This document shows, in pieces, positions 48,073 to 57,182 of a stretch of DNA of 64,000 nt; the first letter of the stretch is position 1; every line of letters starts with the position of its first letter. The translations under genes were made by a program, and so were the position numbers. Source of the DNA: Candidatus Borkfalkia faecavium (GTDB lineage Bacteria > Bacillota > Clostridia > Christensenellales > Borkfalkiaceae); NCBI GenBank assembly GCA_019114755.1, contig DXEW01000020.1, positions 1 to 64,000 on the forward strand, read 5' to 3'. The notes below the pieces were generated by a model. The model did not search any database. It had not been told where the DNA came from and saw nothing but the letters and a program-made list of their open reading frames with translations.

Positions 48073-49402
48073 CGTTTCGGGCAGCTGGGTCTTTTTGATC
48101 GTGCTGTGCGCGGGCGAACACCTGATGACGCCGGCGGGGCGCAGGCGGGAAAAGTATGCCCTGCGCTATGCCCTGAGCTTTTTGGCGCAGGCGGCCGTCG
48201 CCGTCCCCGTCACGGGGGTGTATTTCATCGTCGCCTCGGCGGGAGATGTGCTCGCCGCCAACATCGCCGCCGTGGCGGCGTATGTGGCCATGTTCCTCGT
48301 GTCGCTGGCGGGCATGCGGCTGTGCTTTGCCGGGCCCTTCCGCGAGTGCGTGCTCAGCGGCGTGGCGGCATACGCCGCGCAGCATATCGGCTATAACCTG
48401 TTCGGGCTCGTCAATTACAATAACGCGCTGACGGGCGCCTGCTACATGCTGGGGGCGGGCGCGGGGTACGTCCTGACCACGCTGATCCAGCTGGCGGTCT
48501 CTGCCGCCGTGCTCGCCGCCGTCCGCCTGGTGTTCGCGCCGCGCGGCGAGGGGGAGGGCAGCATCCAAAGCGGCAGCGTCACCGTGCTCGCCGTCGTCAC
48601 CCTGCTCATCGTGCTGGTCGCCAACGGCGCGCGCAGCGTCTTTGCGGCGGAAAGCGCTTCCCTCTCCGCCCTGTGCAGCGTGCTGCTCGTCTGCTGTTGC
48701 GTCTTCATCCTCTTCCTGCGCTCGGACATGCTGGAACGGCGGCGGCTGAAGCAGGAGATCGGCGTCATCGAGTCGCTGCGCGCCAAAGAGCTGCGCCATT
48801 ACGAGCAGCTCAAGAGCAATATCGACCTCGTGAACGTCAAGTGTCACGACATCAAGCACTACATCGACCGCGCGGGCGCGGGCGGCGGCATCGACCCCGA
48901 AGAGCTGAAACACCTCGTCAACATTTACGACAGCGAGATGAAGACGGGCAACGAGACGCTGGACATCGTCCTTTCCGAATACCGCATCTACTGCGCCTCG
49001 CACGGCATCCTCTTCACCGCCTTTGCCGACGGCGCCGCCCTGCGCGGGATGGGCGTGGCGGACATCTGTTCGCTGTTCGGCAACATCATGGAAAACGCCG
49101 TCGAGGCGTGCGAGCGCGTGCAGGACCCCGCCCGCCGCGTCATCAGCCTCAACGTGCGCAGCCTGGCGGGGCAGGTGTCCGTGTGCGCCGAAAATTATTT
49201 TGAAGGGGAAGTACGCTTTGCCGACGGCCTTCCCGTCACCCGCAAAGAGGATACCTTCCGCCACGGCTACGGCGTCAAGTCTATCCGCATGATCGCCGAA
49301 AAGTACGGCGGCACCATGCAGTGCGGCGCTGCGGGCGGTCTGTTCAGCGTGCGCGTGCTCTTCCCCGCTCCCGCCGAAAAGAAGGGCGCGGCGCAAGGTT
49401 AG
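48053..49402 (+). CDS. HK-3: GHKL sensor kinase (alternative in-frame start 48008)
   Basis: Multi-TM; NVKCHDIKHYI; LFGNIMENAVEAC; RHGYGVKSIRM. Confidence 0.9.
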   Translation: MSEFFFYVSGSWVFLIVLCAGEHLMTPAGRRREKYALRYALSFLAQAAVAVPVTGVYFIVASAGDVLAANIAAVAAYVAMFLVSLAGMRLCFAGPFRECVLSGVAAYAAQHIGYNLFGLVNYNNALTGACYMLGAGAGYVLTTLIQLAVSAAVLAAVRLVFAPRGEGEGSIQSGSVTVLAVVTLLIVLVANGARSVFAAESASLSALCSVLLVCCCVFILFLRSDMLERRRLKQEIGVIESLRAKELRHYEQLKSNIDLVNVKCHDIKHYIDRAGAGGGIDPEELKHLVNIYDSEMKTGNETLDIVLSEYRIYCASHGILFTAFADGAALRGMGVADICSLFGNIMENAVEACERVQDPARRVISLNVRSLAGQVSVCAENYFEGEVRFADGLPVTRKEDTFRHGYGVKSIRMIAEKYGGTMQCGAAGGLFSVRVLFPAPAEKKGAAQG

Positions 49403-49461
49403 GACAATATTTGCAAGTTTAGGACGGTCCTATTGACGGATCGTCCTTTTTGTTTTATACT
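49393..49461 (+). promoter_or_regulatory. LytTR-like direct repeats (20-bp period) plus promoter for GH3-3
   Basis: gcaaggttaggac at 49393, gcaagtttaggac at 49413; TTGACG-N17-TATACT. Confidence 0.7.
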
Positions 49462-49567
49462 GCGGCCGTCGGAAGGGGAAAGAGATAATTCCCCTTCAAA
49501 AAAATCAGGGCCGAGCCGAAGCAAACGGGCCCTTTCCTTCGGCTCGGCCGATCAAACGGAGGTCAAT

Positions 49568-52500
49568 ATGCAAGGAAAGCTCAAAATGCGCAACGGCAAA
49601 GTGCTCGCCATCTGGATCCCCATCCTGGCGGTGCTGCTCGCTCTGCTGATCGCGCTGAACGTGCTGGCGGGTATTTTCGGCGGCGTGCTGGATACCTCGC
49701 TCGGGCGGGGCGAACGGCACACCATCAAGCCCGAAAACACCGAAACGTGGGACACGGAGTATTACGAGGAGCGCTATGGCACCCTCGAAGAGGCCGTGGC
49801 CGCTTCCCAAAAGGTGATGAAGCAGGTAGACGACGAGGGCACGGTGCTGCTGAAAAACAACGGCGTCCTTCCCCTGAAAGACAAGACGGTGACGCCTTTC
49901 GGCAGAGGATATGCCCATCCCATCTACAACGGCATGCAGGAGGGCGGCTCCATCCTCTATACGGAGCCTGAAAAGGGCGTCAGCCCCGCGGAGGCGCTGG
50001 AAGAGGACGGCTTTACCATCATCAGCGCCGCTGCCGACAAGCAGCCCGCCGATATGGGCCTGACCACGGACGGCGGCTTCGGCGGCTACATCCAGGACGA
50101 CGACGGCTCCTGGATCCAGGTGTTCAAGTATGAAAACTATCCCGACGCGCCGCGGAGCGCCGAGGGGACCAGCCGCCACAACACCATGTCGTTCGGCGGC
50201 GACAACCAGATCCCGGAACTGAAAGCAGACGTCTATAACGACATCCCCGCTTCCGAACTGGAAAAGATGAAGGACTCCGCCGGGCTGGTATTTGTCAGCC
50301 GCAGCGGCAGCGAGAGCCTGGATAAAAAGGCGGACGCCTATGACGACGGTACCCCGCACTTCCTCGCCCTCTCCAAAAACGAAAGGGACATGATCGCCTA
50401 CGCCAAAGAGCACTGCGGCAGCGTCATCCTCATCGTCAACTCCTCCAACCCCGTCGAGCTCGCGCCCGTCATGCAGGGCGAGCTGGAAGTGGACGCCATC
50501 ATCTGGGCGGGGCACCCCGGCGACCAGGGCTTCCGCTCGGTGGCGGACATCCTGGCGGGGGAAGTGAACCCCTCGGGCAGGCTGGTCGATATCTTCGCGA
50601 CCGACTTCACCAAGGCCCCTTCTTACAACAACTGGGGCAAGTTCCGCTACACCAATGCGGACAAATCTCCCTTCGTGGAATACCGCGAGGGCATGTACAA
50701 CGGCTACCGCTATTACGAGACCGCGCACGACATCGGCGCCGCAGGCTTCGTCTACGGCGAGCTGGACGGGCAGGGCGGCGTGGTGACGCCGGGCGAAGTG
50801 GCGTATCCCTTCGGCTACGGCCTCTCCTATACCACCTTCGAGCAGAAGATCTCTTCCTTCACCGCGGGCGACACCTTTACGGTGACGGTAGACGTCACCA
50901 ACACGGGCGACATGGCGGGCAAAGAGGTGGTGCAGCTGTACTACACCCCTCCCTATACCGACGTCGATCAGGATCTGCTGATCGAAAAACCGACCGCGAC
51001 CCTCGTCGCCTTCGGCAAGACGGAGAGCATCGCCCCCGGCGAAACCAAGAGCGTCACTCTCACCTTCGATAAAGACGAGCTCGCTTCCTACTGCTACACC
51101 CGCGACAACGGCGACGGCACCACCGGCTGCTACTTCCTCGAAGAGGGCGAGTACAGCTTCACCCTGCGCGCCAACAGCCACGAGGTCATCGAAGAAAAGA
51201 CGTGGAAAAACGGCAGCGACATCTGGTACGACAACAGCGATCCCCGTCCCTCCGAGATCGAGATGCAGGCGGCGATGGCGGACGACGGCACCCTGCTCCC
51301 GTATCCCGAAAAGCGGGCCGAAGACCCCGACGCAAAGTTCATCGCCGCGACCAACCTCTTCCCGTACATGAGCGAATATATGCAGGAAGAGAGCGTGATG
51401 CTCACCCGTGCAGACTGGAACAAGACCCTTCCTTCCGCCCGTACCCCCGATAAGGATGTGAGCGAAAAGTTCTCGTCCATGTTCAACCTCGAAGACACCT
51501 TCGATTATAAGACGGACGAAAAGCTGGGCAACGTGGAAGGGAGCGCCGTGTACAGCGAGTCGGTCACCGAAAAGGCGGATAAGCTGCTCACCGTGCTCGA
51601 CATGCGCGGCAAAGATTATTACGACGAAGATTGGGAAGCCCTCCTCGACCAGCTCGATTACGACGCCGACGCCGACGATATCAAGCAGATCCTCGTCGCC
51701 GAGTCGTACTTCACCAACGGCGTCGATTCCATCGGTCTGCCGCCCAGCCGCCACTGCGAGGGCGCCAACGGCGTCCGCCTCAACAACGGCAACGACCTGG
51801 CGACCGACGACCGCGAGACCTCCGCATGGTGCATGGCGCCCATGATGGCCTCCACCTGGAACACCGAGCTCATCCGTCAGGCGGGCGAGGCGATGGGGCA
51901 GGAAGGCCTGCTCGGCGGCAGACAGGGCCGCATGGCGCCCGCCTTCAACCTGCACCGCTCGCCCTTCCAGGGCCGCGTGTTCGAGTATTACAGCGAAGAC
52001 CCGCTGCTCTCGGGCAAGATGGCGGTCGCCATGGTCAACGGCACCTCTTCGATGGGCATGTTCGACTACATCAAGCACTTCGGCCTCAACGACCAGGAGA
52101 CCTACCGCGACAAGCGCCTGAAGACGTGGGCGAACGAGCAGGTCATCCGCGAGCTGTACAACAGACCGTTCGAGATCGCCATCCGCGAAGCGCGCAAGAC
52201 CATCAAGTACACGGCAGATCAGGAAGGCACGGTCAAGACCAAGGTGATGCGCGGCGTATCGGCAATGATGGGTGCGCAGAACTGCTTCGGGCCCGTCACC
52301 GCCTTTGCCAACTACGATCTGATGACAAAACTGGTGCGCGAAGAGTGGAACTTCAACGGCGTCATCATCACCGATATGTTCAGCGGCAGCGAGTCGTTTA
52401 TCGAGCTCACCATCCGCGCCGGCACGGATACCTGGCTGGTGTGGCAGGATACCAACCCCGCCGTGCATACCGATACGGCCACGGGCAAGTCGCTCGCGCG

Positions 52501-52732
52501 CACCGCGCTGCACCGCCTGTCGTATACCATCGCCAACTCTTCCGTGCTGCAAGACAGCCCTCCGGGAACGATCATCTACTATGATATGTCTCCCTGGCGC
52601 GTGGGCCTGTTGGTCGGTACCATCGTCGGCGGCGTCGCCATCGGCGCGGCGGCATTGTGGCTGGTGATCCGCACCGTGCACAGCATCCGTCACCCCGAAC
52701 AGTACCGCACGAAGCAGAAGAAGGAAAACTAA
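49568..52732 (+). CDS. GH3-3: membrane-anchored permuted GH3 glycosidase
   Basis: N- and C-terminal TMs; VDDEGTVLLKNNGVLPL, FGYGLSYTTFEQ, HFGLNDQETYR, NFNGVIITDMF. Confidence 0.88.
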   Translation: MQGKLKMRNGKVLAIWIPILAVLLALLIALNVLAGIFGGVLDTSLGRGERHTIKPENTETWDTEYYEERYGTLEEAVAASQKVMKQVDDEGTVLLKNNGVLPLKDKTVTPFGRGYAHPIYNGMQEGGSILYTEPEKGVSPAEALEEDGFTIISAAADKQPADMGLTTDGGFGGYIQDDDGSWIQVFKYENYPDAPRSAEGTSRHNTMSFGGDNQIPELKADVYNDIPASELEKMKDSAGLVFVSRSGSESLDKKADAYDDGTPHFLALSKNERDMIAYAKEHCGSVILIVNSSNPVELAPVMQGELEVDAIIWAGHPGDQGFRSVADILAGEVNPSGRLVDIFATDFTKAPSYNNWGKFRYTNADKSPFVEYREGMYNGYRYYETAHDIGAAGFVYGELDGQGGVVTPGEVAYPFGYGLSYTTFEQKISSFTAGDTFTVTVDVTNTGDMAGKEVVQLYYTPPYTDVDQDLLIEKPTATLVAFGKTESIAPGETKSVTLTFDKDELASYCYTRDNGDGTTGCYFLEEGEYSFTLRANSHEVIEEKTWKNGSDIWYDNSDPRPSEIEMQAAMADDGTLLPYPEKRAEDPDAKFIAATNLFPYMSEYMQEESVMLTRADWNKTLPSARTPDKDVSEKFSSMFNLEDTFDYKTDEKLGNVEGSAVYSESVTEKADKLLTVLDMRGKDYYDEDWEALLDQLDYDADADDIKQILVAESYFTNGVDSIGLPPSRHCEGANGVRLNNGNDLATDDRETSAWCMAPMMASTWNTELIRQAGEAMGQEGLLGGRQGRMAPAFNLHRSPFQGRVFEYYSEDPLLSGKMAVAMVNGTSSMGMFDYIKHFGLNDQETYRDKRLKTWANEQVIRELYNRPFEIAIREARKTIKYTADQEGTVKTKVMRGVSAMMGAQNCFGPVTAFANYDLMTKLVREEWNFNGVIITDMFSGSESFIELTIRAGTDTWLVWQDTNPAVHTDTATGKSLARTALHRLSYTIANSSVLQDSPPGTIIYYDMSPWRVGLLVGTIVGGVAIGAAALWLVIRTVHSIRHPEQYRTKQKKEN

Positions 52733-52961
52733 ACAAGGCACACGGCCGCAAGGGAAAGGCGGTCGCAGCGGAAAAAAGCGCTCTCCCCGCCAGGGGAGGG
52801 CGCAATATTTTTCGGGGGGAAAGAAGGGGCGCTCGAGAGCGGAGAAGGGGAATTTGAACGCGAACAGGCGGCTCTGCGGCGGGTTTTTTGCAAAAAGGGC
52901 GGTACGGACAAAAAATTTTCGCTTTTTCAGATAAAAATTTTCGCCGCGGGCGGATATATCC

Positions 52962-52991
52962 TTGAAAAGTCGATGAATATTGCTGTATAAT
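52962..52991 (+). promoter_or_regulatory. Possible promoter upstream of ECF sigma gene
   Basis: TTGAAA-N18-TATAAT. Confidence 0.55.
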
Positions 52992-53170
52992 AATACTCGG
53001 GCCGAAAACTTATTTTCGGCATTTTTATACATATTATCGGCAGAAAAAATTTTCGGGCCGCGGCAGACCGCCCGCCCGATACCGCCGCCCGCGCCAAAGC
53101 GGGGGCGGGGTGAGACCGCCAAAGCGGGGCGATCAAAGGCCGCCGTTCGGGCGGCGGCGCAGAGGGTAAG

Positions 53171-53695
53171 ATGAACGAGAGAGAAAACCTGGAATTGGGA
53201 GAGCTGATCGTCCGCATATCGCAAGGGGATACGGGCGCCATCGGCGAAATATTTGCCAGGGTCGGCCCGGCGATGCTGGCGGCCGCTGCTTCTTACCTGA
53301 AAAACAGGGCGGACGCGGAAGACGTGGTGCAGGAAAGCCTGGTCATCATCGTCACCAAGGCGGGCAGCTTCCGCGAAAACAAGAACGCCAAGGCGTGGAT
53401 CAACGCCATCGTCTACAACACCGCCAAAAATAAGCTGCGCAGTTCCTTGCGCCGCCGCGAGAGCGGGCTGGACGAGGCGCAGGAGATGAGCACCGGCTAC
53501 GACGAAGACACCCTCATCGTCAACGAGATCTTTGAAAAGCTGACCAAAGCCGAGCGCAAACTGGTCATCTACCGCTATTGGTATCAGTGCTCCCTTTCGG
53601 AGCTGACGCACATTTTCCACTGCTCCAAATCGACGGTGAAGTACCACCTGGATAAGCTGGAAGACAAGCTCAGAAATTTTTATCAAAAAGATTAA
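53171..53695 (+). CDS. ECF-type RNA polymerase sigma factor
   Basis: YLKNRADAEDVVQESLVIIV; C-terminal HTH LSELTHIFHCSKSTVKYHLDKLEDKL. Confidence 0.88.
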   Translation: MNERENLELGELIVRISQGDTGAIGEIFARVGPAMLAAAASYLKNRADAEDVVQESLVIIVTKAGSFRENKNAKAWINAIVYNTAKNKLRSSLRRRESGLDEAQEMSTGYDEDTLIVNEIFEKLTKAERKLVIYRYWYQCSLSELTHIFHCSKSTVKYHLDKLEDKLRNFYQKD

Positions 53696-53763
53696 AAATT
53701 TTTCGCACGAACACCCGTTTTCGGGTGTTATATTATAGATAGCACAACAGGAGGAACACTGCC

Positions 53764-54648
53764 GTGAAGCCCTGCCGCCTGCAATATAAGGCGCTTTCCC
53801 TCTCTCTTGCCGCATTGTTTGCGCTTGCGGGCATGTTTGCCCTCTGCGCTTCGCCCCGCCCCGCTGCGGCGCAGGGAGCGCAGGAGATCTATTATTGCGA
53901 TACCTACTACACGGGGGCAAACTACGGCGGAGGCGGCCTGCGGGAAGACGGCGAGTACATCTACCGCGACAGCTATACCGTCGGCGAAAATTACCGCGTG
54001 GCGCAGGCGCCCTCGTACGGGAGCGATAATCAGAGCGTGCAAAACTACTGCGCCGTTTCGGCGGGCAGGAACATCGTCGTCTATTACGACAGGGCCTTCC
54101 CCGACCTCATCCCCGGTTTCGAGCCGGGCGTGTCCGCGGGCGGCCAATATATCTACCTGCCCGACCTCGGCTATGAGGAGACGGAAGAGGTGTTCGATAT
54201 CCTCTACGACGAGATGAAGACCAACGTCGGTGGCGCCGGCACTTCGGGCACCAATTTCAAAAACGGGCTGAAAACGTACGCGCAGGACCGCGGCTACAGC
54301 CTTTCCTATTCTTCTTTTTATGAAGACAGGGAAAACGTCGATCTGGCGGCGTTTGAAGACGCCATCGACGCCGGCAAGGTAGGGGTGCTGCTCCTTACAA
54401 AGTATAATTTTATCTATTCGATCGACCACGGCAGCGGCAGCACCTATCTCGACCGCTGGATCTCCGATATCGCGCATATCATGATGGTATACGGCTATAT
54501 CACCGTCCGCTATTACGATAACGGCTCGCTGATCGGAACGGATACATTTTTGCAGGCTTCCAGCGGGTTCAACACCGCCGACCAGGGCTATATCCGCATG
54601 GACGACTATTTACAGATCGAGGAGGCGCTGATCGTCAACGTTAGCTGA
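53764..54648 (+). CDS. Secreted protein, possible C39-like papain-fold peptidase
   Basis: Signal peptide; SVQNYCAVSAGRNIVVYYD and DIAHIMMVYGY resemble Cys/His sites of C39-like peptidases; GTG start with aggagg. Confidence 0.5.
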   Translation: MKPCRLQYKALSLSLAALFALAGMFALCASPRPAAAQGAQEIYYCDTYYTGANYGGGGLREDGEYIYRDSYTVGENYRVAQAPSYGSDNQSVQNYCAVSAGRNIVVYYDRAFPDLIPGFEPGVSAGGQYIYLPDLGYEETEEVFDILYDEMKTNVGGAGTSGTNFKNGLKTYAQDRGYSLSYSSFYEDRENVDLAAFEDAIDAGKVGVLLLTKYNFIYSIDHGSGSTYLDRWISDIAHIMMVYGYITVRYYDNGSLIGTDTFLQASSGFNTADQGYIRMDDYLQIEEALIVNVS

Positions 54649-54656
54649 TCGTTTGT

Positions 54657-55337
54657 ATGGAAAAGAAAAAAGACGCGCTCGCCGCGCTGCGGGCGTATGC
54701 AGATAAAAAGCCCTCCCGCAGCGAGGGGGCAGAAGAGGCCGCACGGCTGACCGGGCGGCTGTACGGGGCGGAAGGCACCGCCCGCGGCAGGGGTGCCCTT
54801 GCGTTGGCACGCCGGCCCGCCCTGCTCGCGCTTCTTGCCGCGGCGCTGGTGCTGACGGCGGCACTGCTGTTCGCCTTTTTCTACGGCGGCGGGCAAAAAG
54901 AGCCGATGTATTTCGAAGATTCTTCCATTTACACGGAGACCATCGAAGATATCGGGCAGTTTCAGCAGGAAAACGGCCTTTCCCTGTCGCTGTTTGAAGG
55001 GGACTTCCTCGGCTCCAAATACACCGCCGTGCGCTATATAGAAGACGGCCGCCTCCTGTACGTCAGGCAGACTGCGGCCGCGCTTACGGAGGAGGGGCCG
55101 GATACGATCACGCTGAGCATCTGCATCAGCGAGGGGCGCTTCCCGGGGTTCAACGTCTTTACGCAGCTCGATCAAACCATGCAGGTGGGCGGCATTGAGG
55201 CGGCATACGGGCAAGACAGCGTGGATGAAAACACCTTCTATGCCAAATTCACCGCCGGCGGCTTCGCGTACTGTTTGAAGCTCGTCACCTTCGGGGATGC
55301 GCAGGCGCTGGAAAGCTACATCGCGCAGCTGCTTTGA
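54657..55337 (+). CDS. Single-TM protein in sigma operon, possible anti-sigma
   Basis: Hydrophilic N-terminus, TM LLALLAAALVLTAALLFAFFYG, extracellular C-terminus. Confidence 0.5.
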   Translation: MEKKKDALAALRAYADKKPSRSEGAEEAARLTGRLYGAEGTARGRGALALARRPALLALLAAALVLTAALLFAFFYGGGQKEPMYFEDSSIYTETIEDIGQFQQENGLSLSLFEGDFLGSKYTAVRYIEDGRLLYVRQTAAALTEEGPDTITLSICISEGRFPGFNVFTQLDQTMQVGGIEAAYGQDSVDENTFYAKFTAGGFAYCLKLVTFGDAQALESYIAQLL

Positions 55338-55550
55338 CGTTTTTTTGCCGAAAAGGCGGAAACGCGCATCGCGCGATGTCTTGAAATATTTTTATTTATC
55401 AATTTTGCACACACAGAACGGTTTTTTGCAAACATTTGGGGTGTCCGGTCCGCAAGGGCCGGGCACTTCAATTTTACAGACAGTTGCGCCCGTTTCATGG
55501 ATACCGCTATTACACCAACAGGCAAGCCCGCGGGCTTGCCTGTTTCTCTT

Positions 55551-55739
55551 TGGCGGAAGGTGAGGGGGCGTTGTTTCAGGATGTGTTTTTTCCAAAGCGA
55601 GCAGAAGGGTTGCAGATTGTGCACTTTCAAATGCGAGGACGAGGGAGTTTACTCAGGCGTAAATGACCGAAGTCCGAGACATGAAGAAAGGGCGCAAGAT
55701 GCGCCCTTATCCTCGCTTTGGCGGAAGGTGAGGGATTCG
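55551..55739 (-). repeat. Two partial copies of tRNA-Ser 3' end
   Basis: tggcggaaggtgaggg at 55551 and tggcggaaggtgagggattcg at 55719, identical to tRNA 3' end at 55870. Confidence 0.85.
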
Positions 55740-55869
55740 TAAGGAGCCGCGGGAAGCGGCGACGGAACAGCGGCCGTTCGCCGCAGGCGCGGGCGCGTCA
55801 CGTTATTTCGGCGATCCCTCACCTGCAGCGGCGGCAAAAAGGGAGCAGCGTTTGCTGCTCCCTGTTGCC

Positions 55870-55957
55870 TGGCGGAAGGTGAGGGATTCGAACCCCCGGA
55901 GGCTTTCACCTCTTCAGTTTTCAAGACTGACGCCATCGACCACTCTGCCAACCTTCC
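55870..55957 (-). tRNA. tRNA-Ser(TGA)
   Basis: Minus strand GGAAGGT...loop CTTGAAA...variable arm...ACCTTCCGCCA. Confidence 0.92.
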
Positions 55958-56040
55958 GTCTATATACGGCCGCAGCCGGCAGCCGTAATTTTCTAAGCCA
56001 TTGTATCAAAAAGCGCGGCGCTTGTCAACCGATTTTTAAG

Positions 56041-56240
56041 CGGGCGGCAATGTGACGGAAGGGGCGGCGGAAGGAAGGGGCGGCAATGTGACGGAAGGGG
56101 GCGGAAGGAAGAGACGGCGGGTAAAACGGGAGGGCGGCGGAAGAAAGGGGCGGCAATGCGGCAGAAGGGGCGGAAGGAAGAGACGGCGGGTAAAACGGGA
56201 GGGCGGCGGAAGGAAGGGCGGCGGGTGAAACGGCGAGGGG
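56041..56240. repeat. GGCGGAAGG-rich minisatellite with 69-bp period
   Basis: cggaaggaagagacggcgggtaaaacgggagggcggcgga at 56102 and 56171. Confidence 0.9.
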
Positions 56241-56401
56241 CGGGCGCGCCCGTGCGGGGGCGGGCGGATAAGTACAGGCGGCGGGCAGGGAAGGGGCGGC
56301 CGCTTGCGGCGGCGCAGGGAAGGGCGAGCGGGGCCTGCGGAGTGTATATATGAAAAAATAAAGTATCTGTATAAAATTCAATACAAAAATGCCTGCGGCT
56401 G

Positions 56402-56430
56402 TTGACAAGTTCACCCGAGTATAGTACAAT
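56402..56430 (+). promoter_or_regulatory. Promoter of RR-4/HK-4
   Basis: TTGACA-N17-TACAAT. Confidence 0.75.
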
Positions 56431-56462
56431 AAAGGTATATATTGCAAGGGAAAGGGGAGCCA

Positions 56463-57182
56463 ATGAAGAACATCGCCGTCATCGAAGATCAGGAGGGGGC
56501 AGCCTCCAAGCTCATATCCTACATCGAGCGCTTTTCGGCGCAGACGGAACAGAAATTCAACGTCGTGCGCTTCCGCACGGGCACGGAATTTTTAGAAGAT
56601 TACCGCGCCGTGTACGCCGTCGCTTTCATGGACATCCAGATGCCCGGCATCAACGGCATGGATACCGCCATGGAGCTGCGCCGCCTCGACAAGACCGTCT
56701 CCATCATCTTCATCACCAACCTCGTCCAGTACGCGCAGAAGGGCTACGAGGTAGACGCCGTCGGCTTCCTCGTCAAGCCCGTCAACTATTACGACTTTTC
56801 GATGAAGTTCCAAAAGGCGCTCGACATCTATGTGATGAACGAAGACCGCGCCATCACCTTAGACCTTCCAGGCGGCATGTGCCGCATCTCCACCGACAAG
56901 CTCATGTTCGTGGAGATCATCAGCCACCGCCTGTATTACCACCTCGTCGACGACGTCATCGAGATGACGGGCGTGCTTTCCAATGTAGAAAAACAGCTGG
57001 CGGAGTACGGCTTTCTGCGCTGCAACAAGTGCTACCTCGTCAACCCCAAGTTCATCGTCAGCGTCAAAAACAACAACGTGCAGGTGGGCAACCACACCCT
57101 GCAGATCAGCCGCCCCCGCAGGGCGGCGTTCATGGCAGAACTTGCCAACTGGTTCGCGGGCAGCGGCGGGGGAAGAGCGTGA
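56463..57182 (+). CDS. RR-4: LytTR-family response regulator
   Basis: IAVIEDQEGAASKL, AFMDIQMPGING, RCNKCYLVNPKFIVSV. Confidence 0.92.
   Translation: MKNIAVIEDQEGAASKLISYIERFSAQTEQKFNVVRFRTGTEFLEDYRAVYAVAFMDIQMPGINGMDTAMELRRLDKTVSIIFITNLVQYAQKGYEVDAVGFLVKPVNYYDFSMKFQKALDIYVMNEDRAITLDLPGGMCRISTDKLMFVEIISHRLYYHLVDDVIEMTGVLSNVEKQLAEYGFLRCNKCYLVNPKFIVSVKNNNVQVGNHTLQISRPRRAAFMAELANWFAGSGGGRA

Noticed and set aside
55435-55470. Possible tRNA-Arg fragment (gtgtccgg...ccgggcac)
   Set aside because: Matches only an acceptor-like stem; more simply a terminator hairpin after the sigma operon
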